A stretch of DNA of 64,000 nucleotides from Cacajao melanocephalus (taxonomy: Eukaryota > Chordata > Mammalia > Primates > Pitheciidae), in the NCBI GenBank assembly GCA_963573385.1, contig CAUYLG010070401.1:1-64000 (forward strand), given 5' to 3'. Position 1 is the first letter of the stretch. Each line of letters opens with the position of its first letter. Positions 45,341 to 62,749 of this stretch are shown one piece after another. The position numbers were made by a program, and so were the translations under genes. The notes beneath the pieces were generated by a model. It saw only the letters and a list, made by a program, of their open reading frames with translations. It was not told the origin of the DNA and made no database searches.

Positions 45341-45724
45341 TAGTAAAATAAAAATTCTTCTTTTTCTTACTTTTAGTTGATCTAATAGATAATAGTTTGT
45401 CCAAAATAATAAAAGAAGCAACAGATTTGATCAGGTATGCATGTATGCTTGTACATGTATATATACACTGATGTAGATTTATGTGTAAAAAAAATTTAAT
45501 GACAGCAATGACACAAGGGGCAGGAGGGAGGAATTAGGATTTTTTTGTTATTATAGGGGACTCACACTAAAACAGTATAATACTGAATGAAGTGGGCTTA
45601 GGTTAGTTAAGTAAGAAAATGAAATCATAGAAAATGCTCAATTAAAACTACAAAAGGCAGAAAAAGAGTGGAAGACAAAAATAGTAACAAAAAACAAGAG
45701 CAACAAATAGAAAACAGTAAGAAA

Positions 45725-48700
45725 TATGGTGGATATTAATCCAGCTGTAACTGTAACCACTTCAAACATCGGTGTTCTAAACGTGCCAATTAAAAGACAA
45801 AGATCATCAGAGCAGATAAAACAAAACCCAACTATATGTTGTCTACATGAACCACACTTTATTTTTTTCAACTTTCATTTTAGATTCGGGGGGCACACAT
45901 GCAGGTTTGTTATAAGGGTATATTGCATGATGCTAAGGTTTGGAGTACGATTGAATTTGTCACTCAGATACTCAGCACAGGACCCAGTAGGCAGTTTTTG
46001 AACCCTTGTCCCCCTCCCTCTCCTCTTTTGTAGTCCCAAGTGTTTACTGTTCTCATCTTCACGTCCATGTGTACCCAAGGTTTAACTTCCACTTATAAAT
46101 GAAAACGTGCAGTATTTTGTTTTCTGTTTCTGTGTTAATCCGCTTAGGATAATGGCTTCCAGTTGCATCCATGTTCCTGCAAAGGACATGATTTTGTCAT
46201 TTTTTATGGCTGCATAGTATTCCATGGCATATATGTACCACATTTTCTTTATCTAATGCACTGTTGATGGGCACCCAGGTTGATTCCATGTCTTTGCTAT
46301 TGTGAATAATGCTGCAGTGAACATACAGGTACATTTGTCTTTTGGGTCGAACAATTTATTTTCCTTTGGAAATCCACATCAAATATAGAGGTACATCTGA
46401 TTAAAAGTAAATGGATAGAGAAATCTATAACACATTAATACTAATCAAAAGGAAGCAGGAGTATCTCTGTTAATTTCGGACAGAGCAGACTTCAGAGAAA
46501 GGAAAGTTATCAGGGATAAAGAGGGGTATTACATAATAATAAAGGAATAAATTCTTCAGGAAGATATAATAATCCTTAATATGTATATGCCTAACAGCAG
46601 AGTATTAAAATATGAGGCAAAAACTGATAGAACTGCAGAAAAAAAGAGAAATTCACTCTAATAGTTGGAGACTTCAATACCCCTCTTTCAGAAACAGACA
46701 GATCCAGCAGGCAGAAAATCATCAAGAACACAGTTGAACTCAACCACCAATTAACTGAATATAATGGACAGCTATGCTCTTGTTACTCCATCTAACAAGA
46801 GCACTCCATCCATTCTTCTCAAGCTTACACGGACAATTCACCAAGATATTCACCGGACCATATTCTGGGCCATAAAACACATCTTAATAAATTTAAAATG
46901 ACAGAAATCATACACTCTCTGTTCTTAAGCCACAATGGGATTACACTGGAAATTGATGACAGAAATACAGAAAAACCCAAAATACCTGGAGATTAAACAA
47001 CACACTGCTAAATAACACATGGGTCAAGGAAGAAATTTCAGTATTTCTAGAAATAATTCAAAATTTTCAAGGAACAAATTGAAAAATATTTTAAATTAAA
47101 TAAAATGAAAATATAACATCAGAATTGATAGAATGCAGTGAAAGCAGCACTTAGAGGGAAATTTATAGCATCGAATGCATTTATTACAAAAGAAGAAAGC
47201 TCCATATCCAACATACAAGCATCCACACTAGGAAACTAAAACAAGAAGAGTAAATTTTTAAATCTCAAATAAGCAGAGGAAAGTAAGTAATAAAAATCAG
47301 AGCAGAAGTCAATGAAATCAGAATAGCAACAGAGCAAATAAACAAAACCAAAAGCTGTTTTTTTAAAACATCGATGACATTGTTAATCCACTGAGCTAAC
47401 TAAGAAAGAAAGAGAACACAAATTATTCATATCAGAAATTTAAAAGTGGCATTGCTACAGATTCCATGAACATCAAAAGGATAATTGAGGAACAGTATGA
47501 ACAACTCTATGCCCACAAATTTGATAGCCTAGATGAAATGAACCAATTCCTTGAAAGACACAATTTGCCAAAATTGATACAGGAAGAAATAGACAATGTG
47601 AATAGACCTATATCTATTAAAAATTCAGTCCATAATTAACAACCAATATAAAAGGCACAAGGCCCAGATGGGCTCACTCTTGAATCCGCTCAAATAGTTA
47701 CAGAACAAATTATATAAACTCTCTACAATCTCTTTCAGAAAAAAAGCAGAAGGAATACTTCCTAACTCATTCTATGAGGCCAGCACTACCCTAATACAAA
47801 TAAAACAACAAATATATTACAAAACAAAGAAAACTACAGAACAAAATATTTCATAAACATGGTTGTAAAAATCCTCAACAAAATATTAGCATGTTGAATC
47901 CAACTATGTATAAAAAGATTTATACACAACCAAGTGTAATTTATCCTGGCTATACAAGGCTGGTTCAACATTTTTAAAAAATCATCAAATATAATCCATC
48001 ACATCAACAAGCTAAAGAATAAAGGTCACTTGATAATATCAATAGATGCAGAAAAAGCATTTGACAAAGTCTAGCACCCATCCCTGATGAAAACTATCAG
48101 TAAACTAGAAATAGAGGAGAACTTACTTGGCTTAATAAAGAATATCAACAAAAACCTACACCAACATTATGCTTAATGATAAGAAACTTGAAGTTTTCCC
48201 ACTAAGACTAGGAACAAGGCAAGGATGTCACCTCTCACCACTCATCTCAACATTGAGCTGGAAGTCCTAGCAAATGCAATAAGATGAGGAAATAAAAGGT
48301 ATACAGACTGGGAAAGAAAAAATAAAATTATCCTTTTTTGCAGATGAGATGATTATGTAGAAAATCTGAGATAATGTAAAACAACTTTTGGAACTAATAA
48401 GAGATTATTGCAAAGTTGTAAAAGACGAGGTTAATATATAAAAATCACTTGCTTTCCTATGTACCAGCAATAAGCAAGTGAAATTTGAAATTGAAGCCTC
48501 ATTAGCATTTACATTAGCACCCTCAAAAATAAAATACCTATGTAGAAATCTAACAAAATATATAAGATCTCTATGAGGAAAACTATGAAACGCTGATGAA
48601 TGGAATCAAAGAAGCACTAAATAAACGGAAGGTATTTCATGTTTATGGATAGGAAGACTCAATATTTGTCAAGGCGTCAGTCCTTCCTGACTTGGTCTAT

Positions 48701-48766
48701 AGATTCAATGCAATCCCAATCAAAATCCCAGCAAGTTATTTTGTGGATATCAACACACTGACTCTA
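45725..48766 (+). pseudogene. Degenerate L1 ORF2 (endonuclease and reverse transcriptase) remnant
   Basis: In life L1 ORF2 encodes an endonuclease and a reverse transcriptase. Here the start region is at about 45745 and the endonuclease part is split by the inverted L1 at 45859-46378. Reverse transcriptase text runs through about 47500-48500. At the catalytic site (48337-48348) the codons read F-A-D-E instead of the usual F-A-D-D, and a stop follows at 48358. Many other stops and indels occur. It cannot encode an active enzyme. Confidence 0.85.
45859..46378 (-). mobile_element. Younger L1 3' end inserted in inverse orientation
   Basis: Read on the minus strand it gives L1P-like ORF2 end and 3' UTR: gccataaaaaatgacaaaat-type text and the mirror of acacatgcaggtttgttata. 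'ccacact' before and 'ccacatc' after suggest a target duplication. About 520 bp, strongly 5'-truncated. Confidence 0.9.
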
Positions 48767-49065
48767 GGCCACATGCAGTGGCTCTTACCTGTAATCACTG
48801 CACTTTGGGAAACTGAGGCAGGAGGATCACTTGAGCTCAGGTGTTTGAGACCAGCCTGGGCAACACAGGGAGATCTCATCTCTATAAAAAATTTCAACAT
48901 GAGCTGAGCGTGGTGACACATGCCTGTAGTCCCAGCTACTGAGGAGGCTGAGGCAGGGGGATCACTTGAGCCCAGGAGATTGAGGCTACAGTGAGCCATG
49001 ATCATCCCACTGTACTCCAGCCTAGGTGAGAGTGAGACTCCATCTAAAAAGAAAAAAAAAAAAAA
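48767..49065 (+). mobile_element. AluJ-like SINE
   Basis: Diverged dimer with the J-type 'gagaccagcctgggcaacac' and an A-rich tail. Confidence 0.94.
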
Positions 49066-49408
<343 letters not shown>

Positions 49409-49424
49409 TCAAAATAATGAGTAA

Positions 49425-53252
<3,828 letters not shown>

Positions 53253-53625
53253 CAGACATATCTTGGAGATACCGAGGGTTTCCTCCCACGCTATCACAAC
53301 AATGTGCATATCACAATAAAGTCAATCACACAGACTTTTTGTTTCCTAGCACATATGGAAGTTATGTTTACACTGTTTGTAGTCTCTTAAGTGTGCAGTA
53401 GCATTATGAGTAAAAAAATGTTCATGTCTTAATTAAAAATGACTTTATTGCTTAAAAAAAAAAAAGGCTGACACAGAGCGAGCACATGCTGGTAGGAAAA
53501 TGGTGCTGACAGACTTGCTCCACTCAAGGTTGCCACAAACCTTCAATTTGTGGGGGGGGAAAAAAAAAAAAACTATCTGTAAAGTGCAATAAAAGCCGGA
53601 GCACAGTAAAGTAAGGCGCATCTGT
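53253..53625 (-). mobile_element. Tigger1-like miniature DNA transposon
   Basis: Both ends of Tigger1 joined without the transposase: cagacatatcttggagatac at the left, 'aaaatgactttattgct' then 'gctgacacagagcgagcacatgctg' at the junction, and 'aaagtgcaataaaagc...gcgcatctgta' at the right. Confidence 0.85.
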
Positions 53626-53648
53626 ATCCTACACGAAGATGTGAGTCT

Positions 53649-54009
53649 CTATATTACTCTGTTCTCACACTCATAAAGACTTACCTGAGACTGAGTAACC
53701 ATAAAGGAAGGAGGTTAAATTGATTCATGATTCCACCTGGCTGGGGAGGCCTCACAATCATGGTGGAAGGCAAGGAGGAGCAAGGCACGTCTCACATGGC
53801 AGCAGGCAACAGAGGGCATGTGCAGGGCAACTCCCCTCTATAAAACCATCAGATCACATGGGACTTATTCACTATCACAAGACAGCACACAAAAGACCTG
53901 CCCTTACGATTCAATTACCTCCCACTGGGTCCCTCCCACAACATGTGAGAATTATCTGAGCTACAATTCAAGATGATATTTGGGTGGGGACACAGCCAAA
54001 CCATATCAC
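53649..54009 (-). mobile_element. THE1/MST-type solo LTR
   Basis: Minus-strand, more diverged than its relatives. Flanks agtct at 53644-53648 and 54010-54014 match exactly. Confidence 0.92.
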
Positions 54010-54089
54010 AGTCTCAAACATAAGTTCAGGCAAGCCACCTGCTAACTGCCCACATGACATTCATCTGTCCTTTTCCCCGTTACACCCAG

Positions 54090-54370
54090 TGGCCACACAC
54101 TCAGTGCCAGATAATGAATCATGACAATCCTGTTCCTTGCTGTCCCAACTTCTCTTGCAACTAGAGGTGGCTGTATAACCCATTTCTGGCCAATGAAACT
54201 AAATGGAAGTTGGTTGAGGACATTCCTGGGAAAACATTTGCTTTCCTTATTAAAGGGATATACATAGCTGGTTCTGCTGCCACCTCCCTTCTTTCTGCCT
54301 TCAACCCAGATGTGATGTCTGGAGCTACAGCATCTATTTTGTCATCAAGAAGGAAAAAAGCCCTTGGAAA
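54090..54370 (+). mobile_element. Old interspersed repeat, family uncertain
   Basis: 'cccatttctggccaatgaaac', 'cattcctgggaaaacatttgc' and 'ggagctacagcatctattttg' match a multi-copy family related to the 41385 copy. The last 90 bp recur at 56563. Confidence 0.5.
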
Positions 54371-54372
54371 AG

Positions 54373-55030
<658 letters not shown>

Positions 55031-55951
55031 CAGTGAGCACTGCAGATCACAGGTGCCAATGATAAGTAACAAATGCCTACCTTGAACATCTGGTTGTATG
55101 AGAAAAATAAACCTATGTGCATTCCGGTCATTTAAGCTGGCTTTCTGTGACTTGAGTCTTAATCTAATTCTCAGCAAGCACCATGTTGGCACTGCTTTCA
55201 TCAACTCTGCTTTCTCTGACAGGATGCAGAGCAGACGCGGAACCCACACCCACCTCCGCTCTGCACCATCTCTCCTCTGCAGGACAAACCCAAAAACCCA
55301 AACTGGGTAGATGGTGAATTTTTCCACCTGGACCCAGGAATTGTCATAACTGACTGGTTGAATGGGCAATGGCTGACACCCAAAAGGAGCCACTGGGCAT
55401 CGTGGAACCGAAGGTGGTGAAGGGTCAGCCCCTTCCAGAGCCAGGACGCCTGCAGCATCTGGGGGCAACCCTCCCAGCAGCCAGAATTGCAGCCTGACCA
55501 GCCACCGTCATCGAGGGCTGGAAGGAATTTACCGGCTTGTGGAACTGTGGAGCTGAAGAAGGGGCCAGGCTGAACAGTGGGAGACTGAGGGCTTTCCATT
55601 TCTTATGGCATCAGGTCTCTGATGGTTCCATCGCACTGGATCCATCTAGACAGGTGGCGTGACAAGCTCTCAGCCCTACACCTGAATGCTTCTCGCTCGT
55701 AACTCCAGCTGAAAGATGCAGCCCCCTTGGGTCTGTATAATGGGTAGTCTAAATAATCAGCTCAATTCAACCACACCCAATATGCAACAGGGGAGAAGGA
55801 ATGTGGGAACTATAATTTCTTTGAAGAGTTAATGTCTCAAAAGGAGAGACAGTAATTCTGGACCTTTATTTTTTTGTAATAAAGGGAGGGACAAACATCT
55901 GTCAAGGTCCAGGCAGAAGGAAAAGATCCAGGCAGAAAGTCCATGTTTCTC
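55031..55951. other. Unique block
   Basis: About 900 bp. The 151- and 132-codon minus-strand frames overlap each other in different phases. No domain or repeat recognised. Confidence 0.45.
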
Positions 55952-56249
55952 GTTTTGTTTTGTTTTGTTTGAGACAGAGTCTGTATCATCCAGGCTGGAG
56001 TGTAGTGGTGCAGTCTTGGCTCATGGCAACCCCCACCTCTCAGATTCAAAGCAATTCTCCTGCCTCGGCCTCCTGAGTAGTGGAGACTACAGGCATGCAA
56101 CACCACGTCCGGCTCATTTTTATATTTCTAGTAAAGACAGGGTCTCACCATGTTGGCCAGGCTGACCTCGAACTCCTGACCTCAAGTGATCCACCTGCCT
56201 CGGCCTCCCAAAGTGCTGAACCTACAGATGTGAGCCACCATGCCCAGCT
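55952..56249 (-). mobile_element. Alu SINE
   Basis: Reverse, complete but diverged, with a (TTTTG)n tail at 55953-55970. Confidence 0.95.
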
Positions 56250-56562
56250 TGCCATGGTTAATTTGAATCAGAAAAATTTAATGTGAAGAACCGTTAACTG
56301 AAACGGGAGGTAGGTAACTACTCAAGGGGGTCAATGAGGACTTCCTGGGGTCTGCAGATGACAGGTGCTACCTCTGGGCTGAGGGAGAGTGGATGGTAAA
56401 AGAGCTAAGGAAGAGAAGGAGCACCCCATTCCCATCCCAAGGCCGAGATTCAGAGCTCTTCCAAGAGACCCAGGAAAGAGAACAAGGCCAATGAGGAACA
56501 TGAAGAAGTTTGTTAGAGCGCACGGTTTTTTCTTATCCTGAAAAACCAGCTTTGTCTACATC
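56250..56562. other. Unique sequence
   Basis: Nothing recognised. Confidence 0.4.
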
Positions 56563-56660
56563 TGCTCCCACCTCCCTTCTTTCTGCCTTCAACCCAGATG
56601 CGACATCTGGAGCTACAGGATCTATTTTACCACATAAAGCAAAGAAAGCACTTGGACTTG
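56563..56660 (+). repeat. Second copy of the 54276 segment
   Basis: cccttctttctgccttcaac followed by 'ggagctacaggatctatttt' and 'aagaaagcacttgga'. Close to 54276-54369. Confidence 0.65.
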
Positions 56661-57652
56661 AGAATCCAAGAAGGTTGGACCAGAACCCCAAAGGGAAGTG
56701 TCTTCTACAGCTATCACCTTGTGGGGTCACCTATTGCCTTCCACAGGCAGAGCATAACATCCTCTAGACTGGCAAAGGAGAAATATTGACAAGGTCCAGC
56801 TCCCAGGTCACAGGCAGAGCCGTGAAGGATGGGTATGCAGCTGGGAGATGACAAGCCCATCACAGGCTCAGGGGATTTCCTTCGTTGGGTCTTTCTCTGA
56901 TGAAACAAAAATGGGAGGGGAGATGTTTTTCTGGTGCTATATTTGGGTGATGTTGTCAAATGGTCACTGTGTCACTCTCTGGGAAGCCAGGTGGACAAGG
57001 GAGCACATGAATTTTGGCCTAGCGTAAAGAGTGTTCTTGGCTTTCGCTCATGCCCTATTCTGATCTATGAGGGGCACAAGAGCTGAATGAACATCCATGT
57101 CTATAATCTTGCAAGGATATAAGGGACTAGCAGAGTAATAAGCAGGAGGCTTCCAATGTCTGTTCCAGGGGGAAGAGAGGATAAGGAATTCCCTCCACGT
57201 CTCACGCAGCACGAGAATGAGCTACATCTGCTGGTGGGTGAGTCATCATTCCTTTGACGGAAAGCCAGCGCAATACGTTTCCGTCTCTGGTAAAACAGGG
57301 TTGATAGCTGAGCCCGGCCACTGTGATCTTCTCTCTTTCTGGCCAGTGTTCCTCAGTGTGCTTGGCCTTGGTCTCCAGCACTAGGCAGCAGGTCAGAGGG
57401 TGGGAAGATCCTGTTTCCAGGCTGTGGCTGCGGGGGAGAGAGGGAGGCTGCCCTCACACCTGCCCAGTTCCAGGAGATAGACCTGCACAGTGGTGTCACG
57501 CACTGGCCCAACTAACGTGGAAGTGGCACCTGGTTTCCCATCTGCTCACATTATGCTTGTACCTCCCTTGAAACTTGATAGATGGGACTTGGCCAAGACA
57601 CGGCTGCACACTCCCAAGCTCCCTTCACCTGATGTCTTGGTGACAGTCACCC
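56661..57652. other. Unique block
   Basis: 1 kb without a recognised repeat. Frames of up to 82 codons, no gene called. Confidence 0.45.
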
Positions 57653-58004
57653 TGTACTCGGGACTGAATGTCTGTGTTCCCCCAAAATTCATATGCTGAT
57701 GCCTAAGACCCAAGGGGATGGAGTCACCTTTGGGAGTGACAAGGTCATGAGGGCAGACCTTGGGAATGGGGTCAGTGCATTAAAAGGGGCTAAAGAGACG
57801 GGCGTTCTCCCCATCCACCATGGGACCACACAGCAAGATGATGGCCGTTCACGAAGAGGAGGCCCTCATCAGCCCCCAACCCTGCTGGCACCCTGGTCTC
57901 GGACTTCCAGCCTCCAGAACCGTGAGAGGTACCTTTCTGTTGTTCATAAGCACCCCCGTCAACTCTATGGTGCTGTGTTCTAGTGGCCCAAATGGACTAA
58001 GACA
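57653..58004 (+). mobile_element. MLT1-type MaLR LTR, sense
   Basis: Plus-strand LTR: tgtactcgggactgaatgtc, 'ccccaaaattcatatgctgat', 'gacttccagcctccagaacc' and 'caaatggactaagaca'. It is the only MaLR LTR in the window on this strand. Confidence 0.9.
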
Positions 58005-59494
58005 CCCTGATTCCCACCACAGCCATTCAGCAGGCCTGCTGCCAACAGACTCAGTCTAGACTCTGACACTCCATCGGACGTGAAGGATGTGTTTACTGGC
58101 CTCGATGCCACAGTCAGGCAGGATCGGAAAGGACTCCTTTCCAATCGTGGAGTTCTCAGAGGGGCACTGGAGCTGCGGGCTTCAGTATGACAAATCACAG
58201 GAACATAGCACCAGCCCAGCCCCGAGGGCAGCACAGAGTGGATCCCAGGAAGGGTGTGCCCAGATGCACGAAACCGCGAACATCCCGGAGAGCTGGCGGC
58301 ACTGGGCTGTGCCAGAGAGAGCTGTGCCTGGAGAGCTGGTGCACACACCCAGGCTGTGCCAGAGCCCTCTGCAAAAGAGGGCAATCTCCCCTTCATCCAT
58401 CATCCAGGCAGAAGGCAAGTGGGTCATTTCTCCGAGCAGCACTTCTCCCCAACAAGCAGTGGTCATAAAAGCAGAGGCTCGCAAACTTTAAGAGGCCATA
58501 AACCCTTTGGCAAGGACACAAGGCTCTGAGAACACACGCATGAATAAATAAAACCTAAACCCTGCCACTGAGACATCGCCACATCCAGAAGGACCCAGAG
58601 CCACAGACACAGAGTAAAGCAACGCAGACCACTGCGGCCTGACAGCAGGTCCCATGGGCCCGGGGCGGCTGCTCGCTGGGCACCCCGTTTCCAGAAGCCC
58701 TGGGCAAAGTCAGCAGCTCCCAGGCAGCTTGCATACGGCCACAAAATTGGTGCCGTTTACTGCTAAACCAGATAGCAAGCTTACTGAAGGACTGGCAGGC
58801 CGGCAGACGCGCCTCTGAAGAGGGAGAGGACAATCAGCCGTGGCTGGGGATGCAGATACGCCAGGCCCTCCACACCAAGCTCCCATTCAGTCACAGGACA
58901 AAGTGCTTCCAGGCAAAAAGGATCATTTGTCCTGGCTGTGCATTCAGTGATGCTCATGGGGAGGCTTTACCCCGGGAAATTCTGGCTTTGAAAGCTGATT
59001 TCTCTATTGAGAGCCGGCTAAGAAGACCACACAGTCCCCGCAGCCCGCTTGGACTGAGGTTTTGTCCTCGACCCCAGCAGACCTTTAGGCAGGAACTGGA
59101 AAAAACTGCAGCAAGGCCCTTGATGTGGGACAGAATTCATCTGACCCGCTCCCCTGCAGAACCTGTTATTACACTCGAGACATGGACGCTCTCTACCGGC
59201 CTCCTTTCCCAGGACTGCCCGACAAGGCTGTGGCTCAGTGAAACTTTGGGGATCATTTGCAATGGAATAAGAGTTGAGTTTGCATTTGAGGGGGGGTTTC
59301 TTTTTTCATATGCAAGGACTCCTTTCCAATCAAGTGCCCAAACACACATTTTATCAGGACCTGGAGGAGGCTGGACAGACAAGAGGCAGGATGGAAGCCG
59401 CTGGAAGGAGGCAGAGCTTGGCAAATAGGAACTTCTGCTTTGATTTCAGCAGCAGTTGGCCCTCACCCATCTGCTGAGCCAAGCAGAGTCAGTC
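58005..59494. other. Repeat-poor, GC-richer unique block
   Basis: 1.5 kb. Frames of 138 (minus), 134 (plus), 100 (minus), 93 and 192 codons (58850-59428, plus) overlap on both strands. I recognise no domain in any and make no gene call. Confidence 0.45.
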
Positions 59495-59688
59495 CAGGTT
59501 TTCTGAGCACTTACTATGTGCTGGTGCCACACTGGGTGAGGAGGAGGACGCCATTAAGGAGTGAAGGAAAAGAAGACTGAATAAGACTTTGTAACTATGA
59601 GCCATTATCCTCAGAAGGGCCCAGCTGGGGCAAGCCTGATCCTTCACCTCCCAAGTAAAGAAACTGAGGCACAGAGGCAATAAATTAA
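59495..59688 (-). mobile_element. MIR SINE
   Basis: 'ttctgagcacttactatgtgctgg' at the left and 'aagtaaagaaactgaggcacagagg' at the right. Confidence 0.8.
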
Positions 59689-60158
59689 GCTCGGCACGGT
59701 AGCTTGTGCCTGTAATCCCAGCACTTTGGGAGCCCAAGGCAGGAGGATCGTTTGAGCCTAGGAATTCCAGACTAGCCTGGGCAACATAGTGAGATCCTCT
59801 CTCTACAAAAAATTAAAACTAAAAATTAGCCAGGTATGGTGGCGTGTGCCTGCAGTCCCAGCAGCTTGGGAGGCCAAGGTAGGATCATTGCTTGAACCCA
59901 GGAATTCAAGGGTGCAGGGAGCTGTGATCACGCCACTGCACTCCAGCCTGGGTGACAGAACAAGATTCCATCTCTACAAAAAAACTAAAGTAATAAAACT
60001 GGGCGTGGTGGTGCGCACCTGTAACCTCAGCTACTAGGGAGGGCGAGGCAGGAGGATCACTTAAACTCAAGAGGTTGAGGCTACAGTAAGCCATGATCAT
60101 GCCACTGCACTCCAGCCTGGACAACAGACTGAGACCCTATCCCTAAAAAATAATAAAT
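59679..60158 (+). mobile_element. Three-armed Alu with target site duplication
   Basis: A J-like dimer (59690-59998) is followed directly by a third, right-arm-type unit (59999-60157). 'aataaat' at 59679-59685 and 60152-60158 flanks the whole, so the three arms probably arrived together or the third was gained by unequal exchange. Confidence 0.85.
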
Positions 60159-60514
60159 CCATGCCGCGTTTTCAGAAACTGGTAAGGATCTGTGACTGTT
60201 CCTAAATCACAGGAATACTGTGTCAGGAAGCCTCTGGTTTTATCTGGGATTGAATTCGCCATAGGGACCAAGAAAGCCACGTGGCCTGAGGACCAGCTGA
60301 CAGCAGATGGTGGGGAGGGAGGCAGTTGGCATTGCCCTTTGGCTGGGGAGGCACAGAAACTTGGGGCTCTTGCAATATCTTTTTCCACATCAAGCTAACA
60401 GAGACAAGTCATCCAATTTTTTCTCACACCCATCAACCCCACCTTTTCCCAAATAAAACTTTTCTTCCTAAATAAAGACATTTACATTTTCGGCCATCTT
60501 CAGTTTGTTGAACA
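60159..60514. other. Unique sequence
   Basis: Nothing recognised. AT-rich at 60450-60490. Confidence 0.45.
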
Positions 60515-60655
60515 GGGCGCCAAACACTCTATGTTCGATCCTCACAACACTGCCATGAGCTTAGCATCGTTATTCCCACGGTACATCCTGCCGAAAGTCA
60601 CACAGCCAGCCATGATCTAGTCACCTCTAGAGCCCACGCCTGCTCTTTCTAACAG
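60515..60655 (-). mobile_element. MIR SINE fragment
   Basis: 'gatcctcacaacactgccatgagc', 'tattcccacggtacatcctgc' and 'aaagtcacacagccagc' in antisense MIR order. Confidence 0.75.
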
Positions 60656-60660
60656 CAGCA

Positions 60661-60995
60661 AAACCCTCATAGGAGGCCAGGCACGGTGGTGCACACCTGT
60701 GATCCCAGCACTTGGGGAGGCCGACGTGGGAGGATCACCTGAGCCAAGGAATTCAAGACCAGCCTGGGCAACACAGGGAGACCTCATCTCTACAAAAAAC
60801 ACAAAAATTAGTGGGCGTGGTGGTGGTGCACACCTGTAGTCCCAGCTACTTGGTAGGCTGAGGTGGGAAGATCGCTTGAGCCCGGGAGTTTGAGGCTGCA
60901 GAGAGCCATGGCTGCCACTGCACTGTAGCCTGGGAGACAGAGGAAGATGCTGTCTCTAAAAAATTTAAATTTCAATTTTAAAAAACCCCTCCTAG
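60661..60995 (+). mobile_element. AluJ-like SINE with target site duplication
   Basis: aaaccctcatagg before and aaacccctcctagg after. The element at 60674-60980 has the J-type 'accagcctgggcaacacagg'. Confidence 0.95.
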
Positions 60996-61857
60996 GTTTA
61001 TTGGCTGCATATCAGCAGGCTGCCACGTTTTCTTCCGTGGGGACAGCAGCAGACGGCGCAAATGAGCAAACTCCATCTCACTGGCCCTCTCTGGCCACAA
61101 CTCTTCTCAGAGATGGGAGAGACAGGGCCAGGGTTCCGATGCTACACCCTTCTGCAGACAGGAAGGGGCAGGAAGCTGGCTTACAGCAGAGCCATGATGG
61201 GCCCGAGCTAGCCCCTCTAACAGCCACACACGAAGATGGCTCAGACCGTGGGATTCCAAGGGACCACAGTGATGGAGTGGAAGGGGCCACGGTGGCCATG
61301 GTGGCAGCAGCTTCGTGATCTGGGATGGCACAGGCTTCTCTCAAGCACCTGGACTCAGGCTCAGATGGGGATGGAGCCCCCTCAGGGCTCCTGGTCACTC
61401 ACCCTCATCAGACAGAATGCCCTGGTGTCTGCACAGATTTGCTGAGGACAGACTCTTCAATTCGTGACCACAGAGACTGTGAACTGCTTCAAGCCCACGA
61501 GATTTGGGGTAATTTGGTCACATAGCAATAGATAACAATCACAGTGTCGAAATGAGCATATCAAATATTCTGTGCAATTAATTACTGGTAGAAACAGTAA
61601 GATGGTTCCAACAGCACTTAAGGAACTTGATATTTTTAGGTAATCCAATAAAGGACTGTTAGAAACTGAGTGCTAGGTTAATACCAAATCACCCCAAACT
61701 GGCTAATGTCCTGCCGAGTAATAAACCACAACCTTTGGAGTTACCTTTTCTATCAGACAAAAATTCTTTTCATCTCTGTTGGTGAAAAGTCTAGAGTTCA
61801 CAAAAAACTTCTGGGACCTTGAATGAATAGAAAGCAGGCAGCGGAATAACCGTGCCT
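60996..61857. other. Unique block
   Basis: GC-richer to 61430, AT-richer from 61500. Overlapping frames of up to 123 codons on both strands, no domain. Confidence 0.45.
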
Positions 61858-62022
61858 GCCGAGGGCTGTCCTGGACGATGTCCTATGACCCCTGAAATGT
61901 TCAGCGGCATCCCTGTTGACGCCCCACAGCGGCCAGCAGCTTCCCTGCCCCAGTCATGATCATCAAAAATGTCTTTTCACATTGCAAACATCACCTGGGG
62001 GACCCAGGGTTGCAAACCACTG
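61858..62022 (+). mobile_element. MER20-like hAT-Charlie element
   Basis: 'gctgtcctggacgatgtcc', 'ttcagcggcatccctg', 'atgatcatcaaaaatgtctttt' and 'cctgggggacccagggttgcaaaccactg' match this family. Confidence 0.65.
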
Positions 62023-62749
62023 CCTGAGATCATTAAATCATCCTCGGGCAGACCTATTATACAATGCCCATTTTGACACTGAAATTGTTGCAGGACTTCC
62101 TTCTCAGTTCAGATGAAAACCAGGCTCTTGTCGCATGGCCAGGAAAGATTAGATTCATGAACACACAGAAGGGTGAGGAAAGTGGAATCTATTGGGTGAG
62201 AAAGGAAAAAGAGAAAACCTTTCAGCAGAGCAAGAGGGACCGGCTCCCACCCCACCACACAGGGACTCAAAAGGCCAAGATCCTCCTCTCTGCAAACGTC
62301 GTGAAGTTCTGCAGCTCCACTCCATTCTCCCAGTGGCCAGGCCGATTGGTTGTACCATCCCCAAATATGCTGAATTGGTTCCTCAATTATTTTGAGTCCA
62401 ACACTTGGAGAAATCGACATTTCGGAAAGGGTGAGCTGACCTGTCTCTCCCTGCATGCAGTAAGCCATGAAGATTCCTCCAGGAAGCGCACCTTTGCCAG
62501 AGCAGGACGAGAAAGCAGCCCTTATTACCAGAGCCTGGGCACAGGAGGCTGCATAAGGAAGATGAATGAATATACTTCCTGCAGTAACCCTCATCTCCCA
62601 CTCGTTTTACACCCTCTCCTGTAGATCTCCTACTGACTGCCCTAGAAATGTACTTCCCTTAGCCAGATCCGCATCTGAAGTTTTAGCCTCACAGCCGAGG
62701 AAATCAACGATGCAGACACACCAAGGGTGAGGTCACAGCAGAAGCAGAA
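62023..62749. other. Unique block
   Basis: A 186-codon plus frame (62064-62624) and a 161-codon minus frame overlap. Neither shows a domain, and no coding call is made. Confidence 0.45.

Larger units (their letters stand above)
43920..48766 (+). mobile_element. Partial L1M with ORF1 deletion and three insertions
   Basis: L1M (MA/MB-like) text runs from the region just before ORF1 (gaagccatcctatctcacct at about 43998) to ORF2 near 48766. ORF1 jumps from 'gagagatggagatgctaagac' (44796-44816) to the C-terminal text at about 44836, a loss of most of the frame. Insertions are an Alu at 44373, an Alu at 45045 and an inverted L1 end at 45859. The 3' end is missing, cut at the Alu at 48767. Confidence 0.9.

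Noticed and set aside
53253..53625. Novel inverted-repeat element
   Set aside because: The ends and junction match a known internally deleted Tigger1-type element.
58850..59428. 192-codon frame as a gene
   Set aside because: No domain, no promoter or splice context seen, and a 95-codon frame runs opposite within it.
62064..62624. 186-codon frame as a gene
   Set aside because: An antisense frame of 161 codons covers nearly the same bases, which points to base composition.
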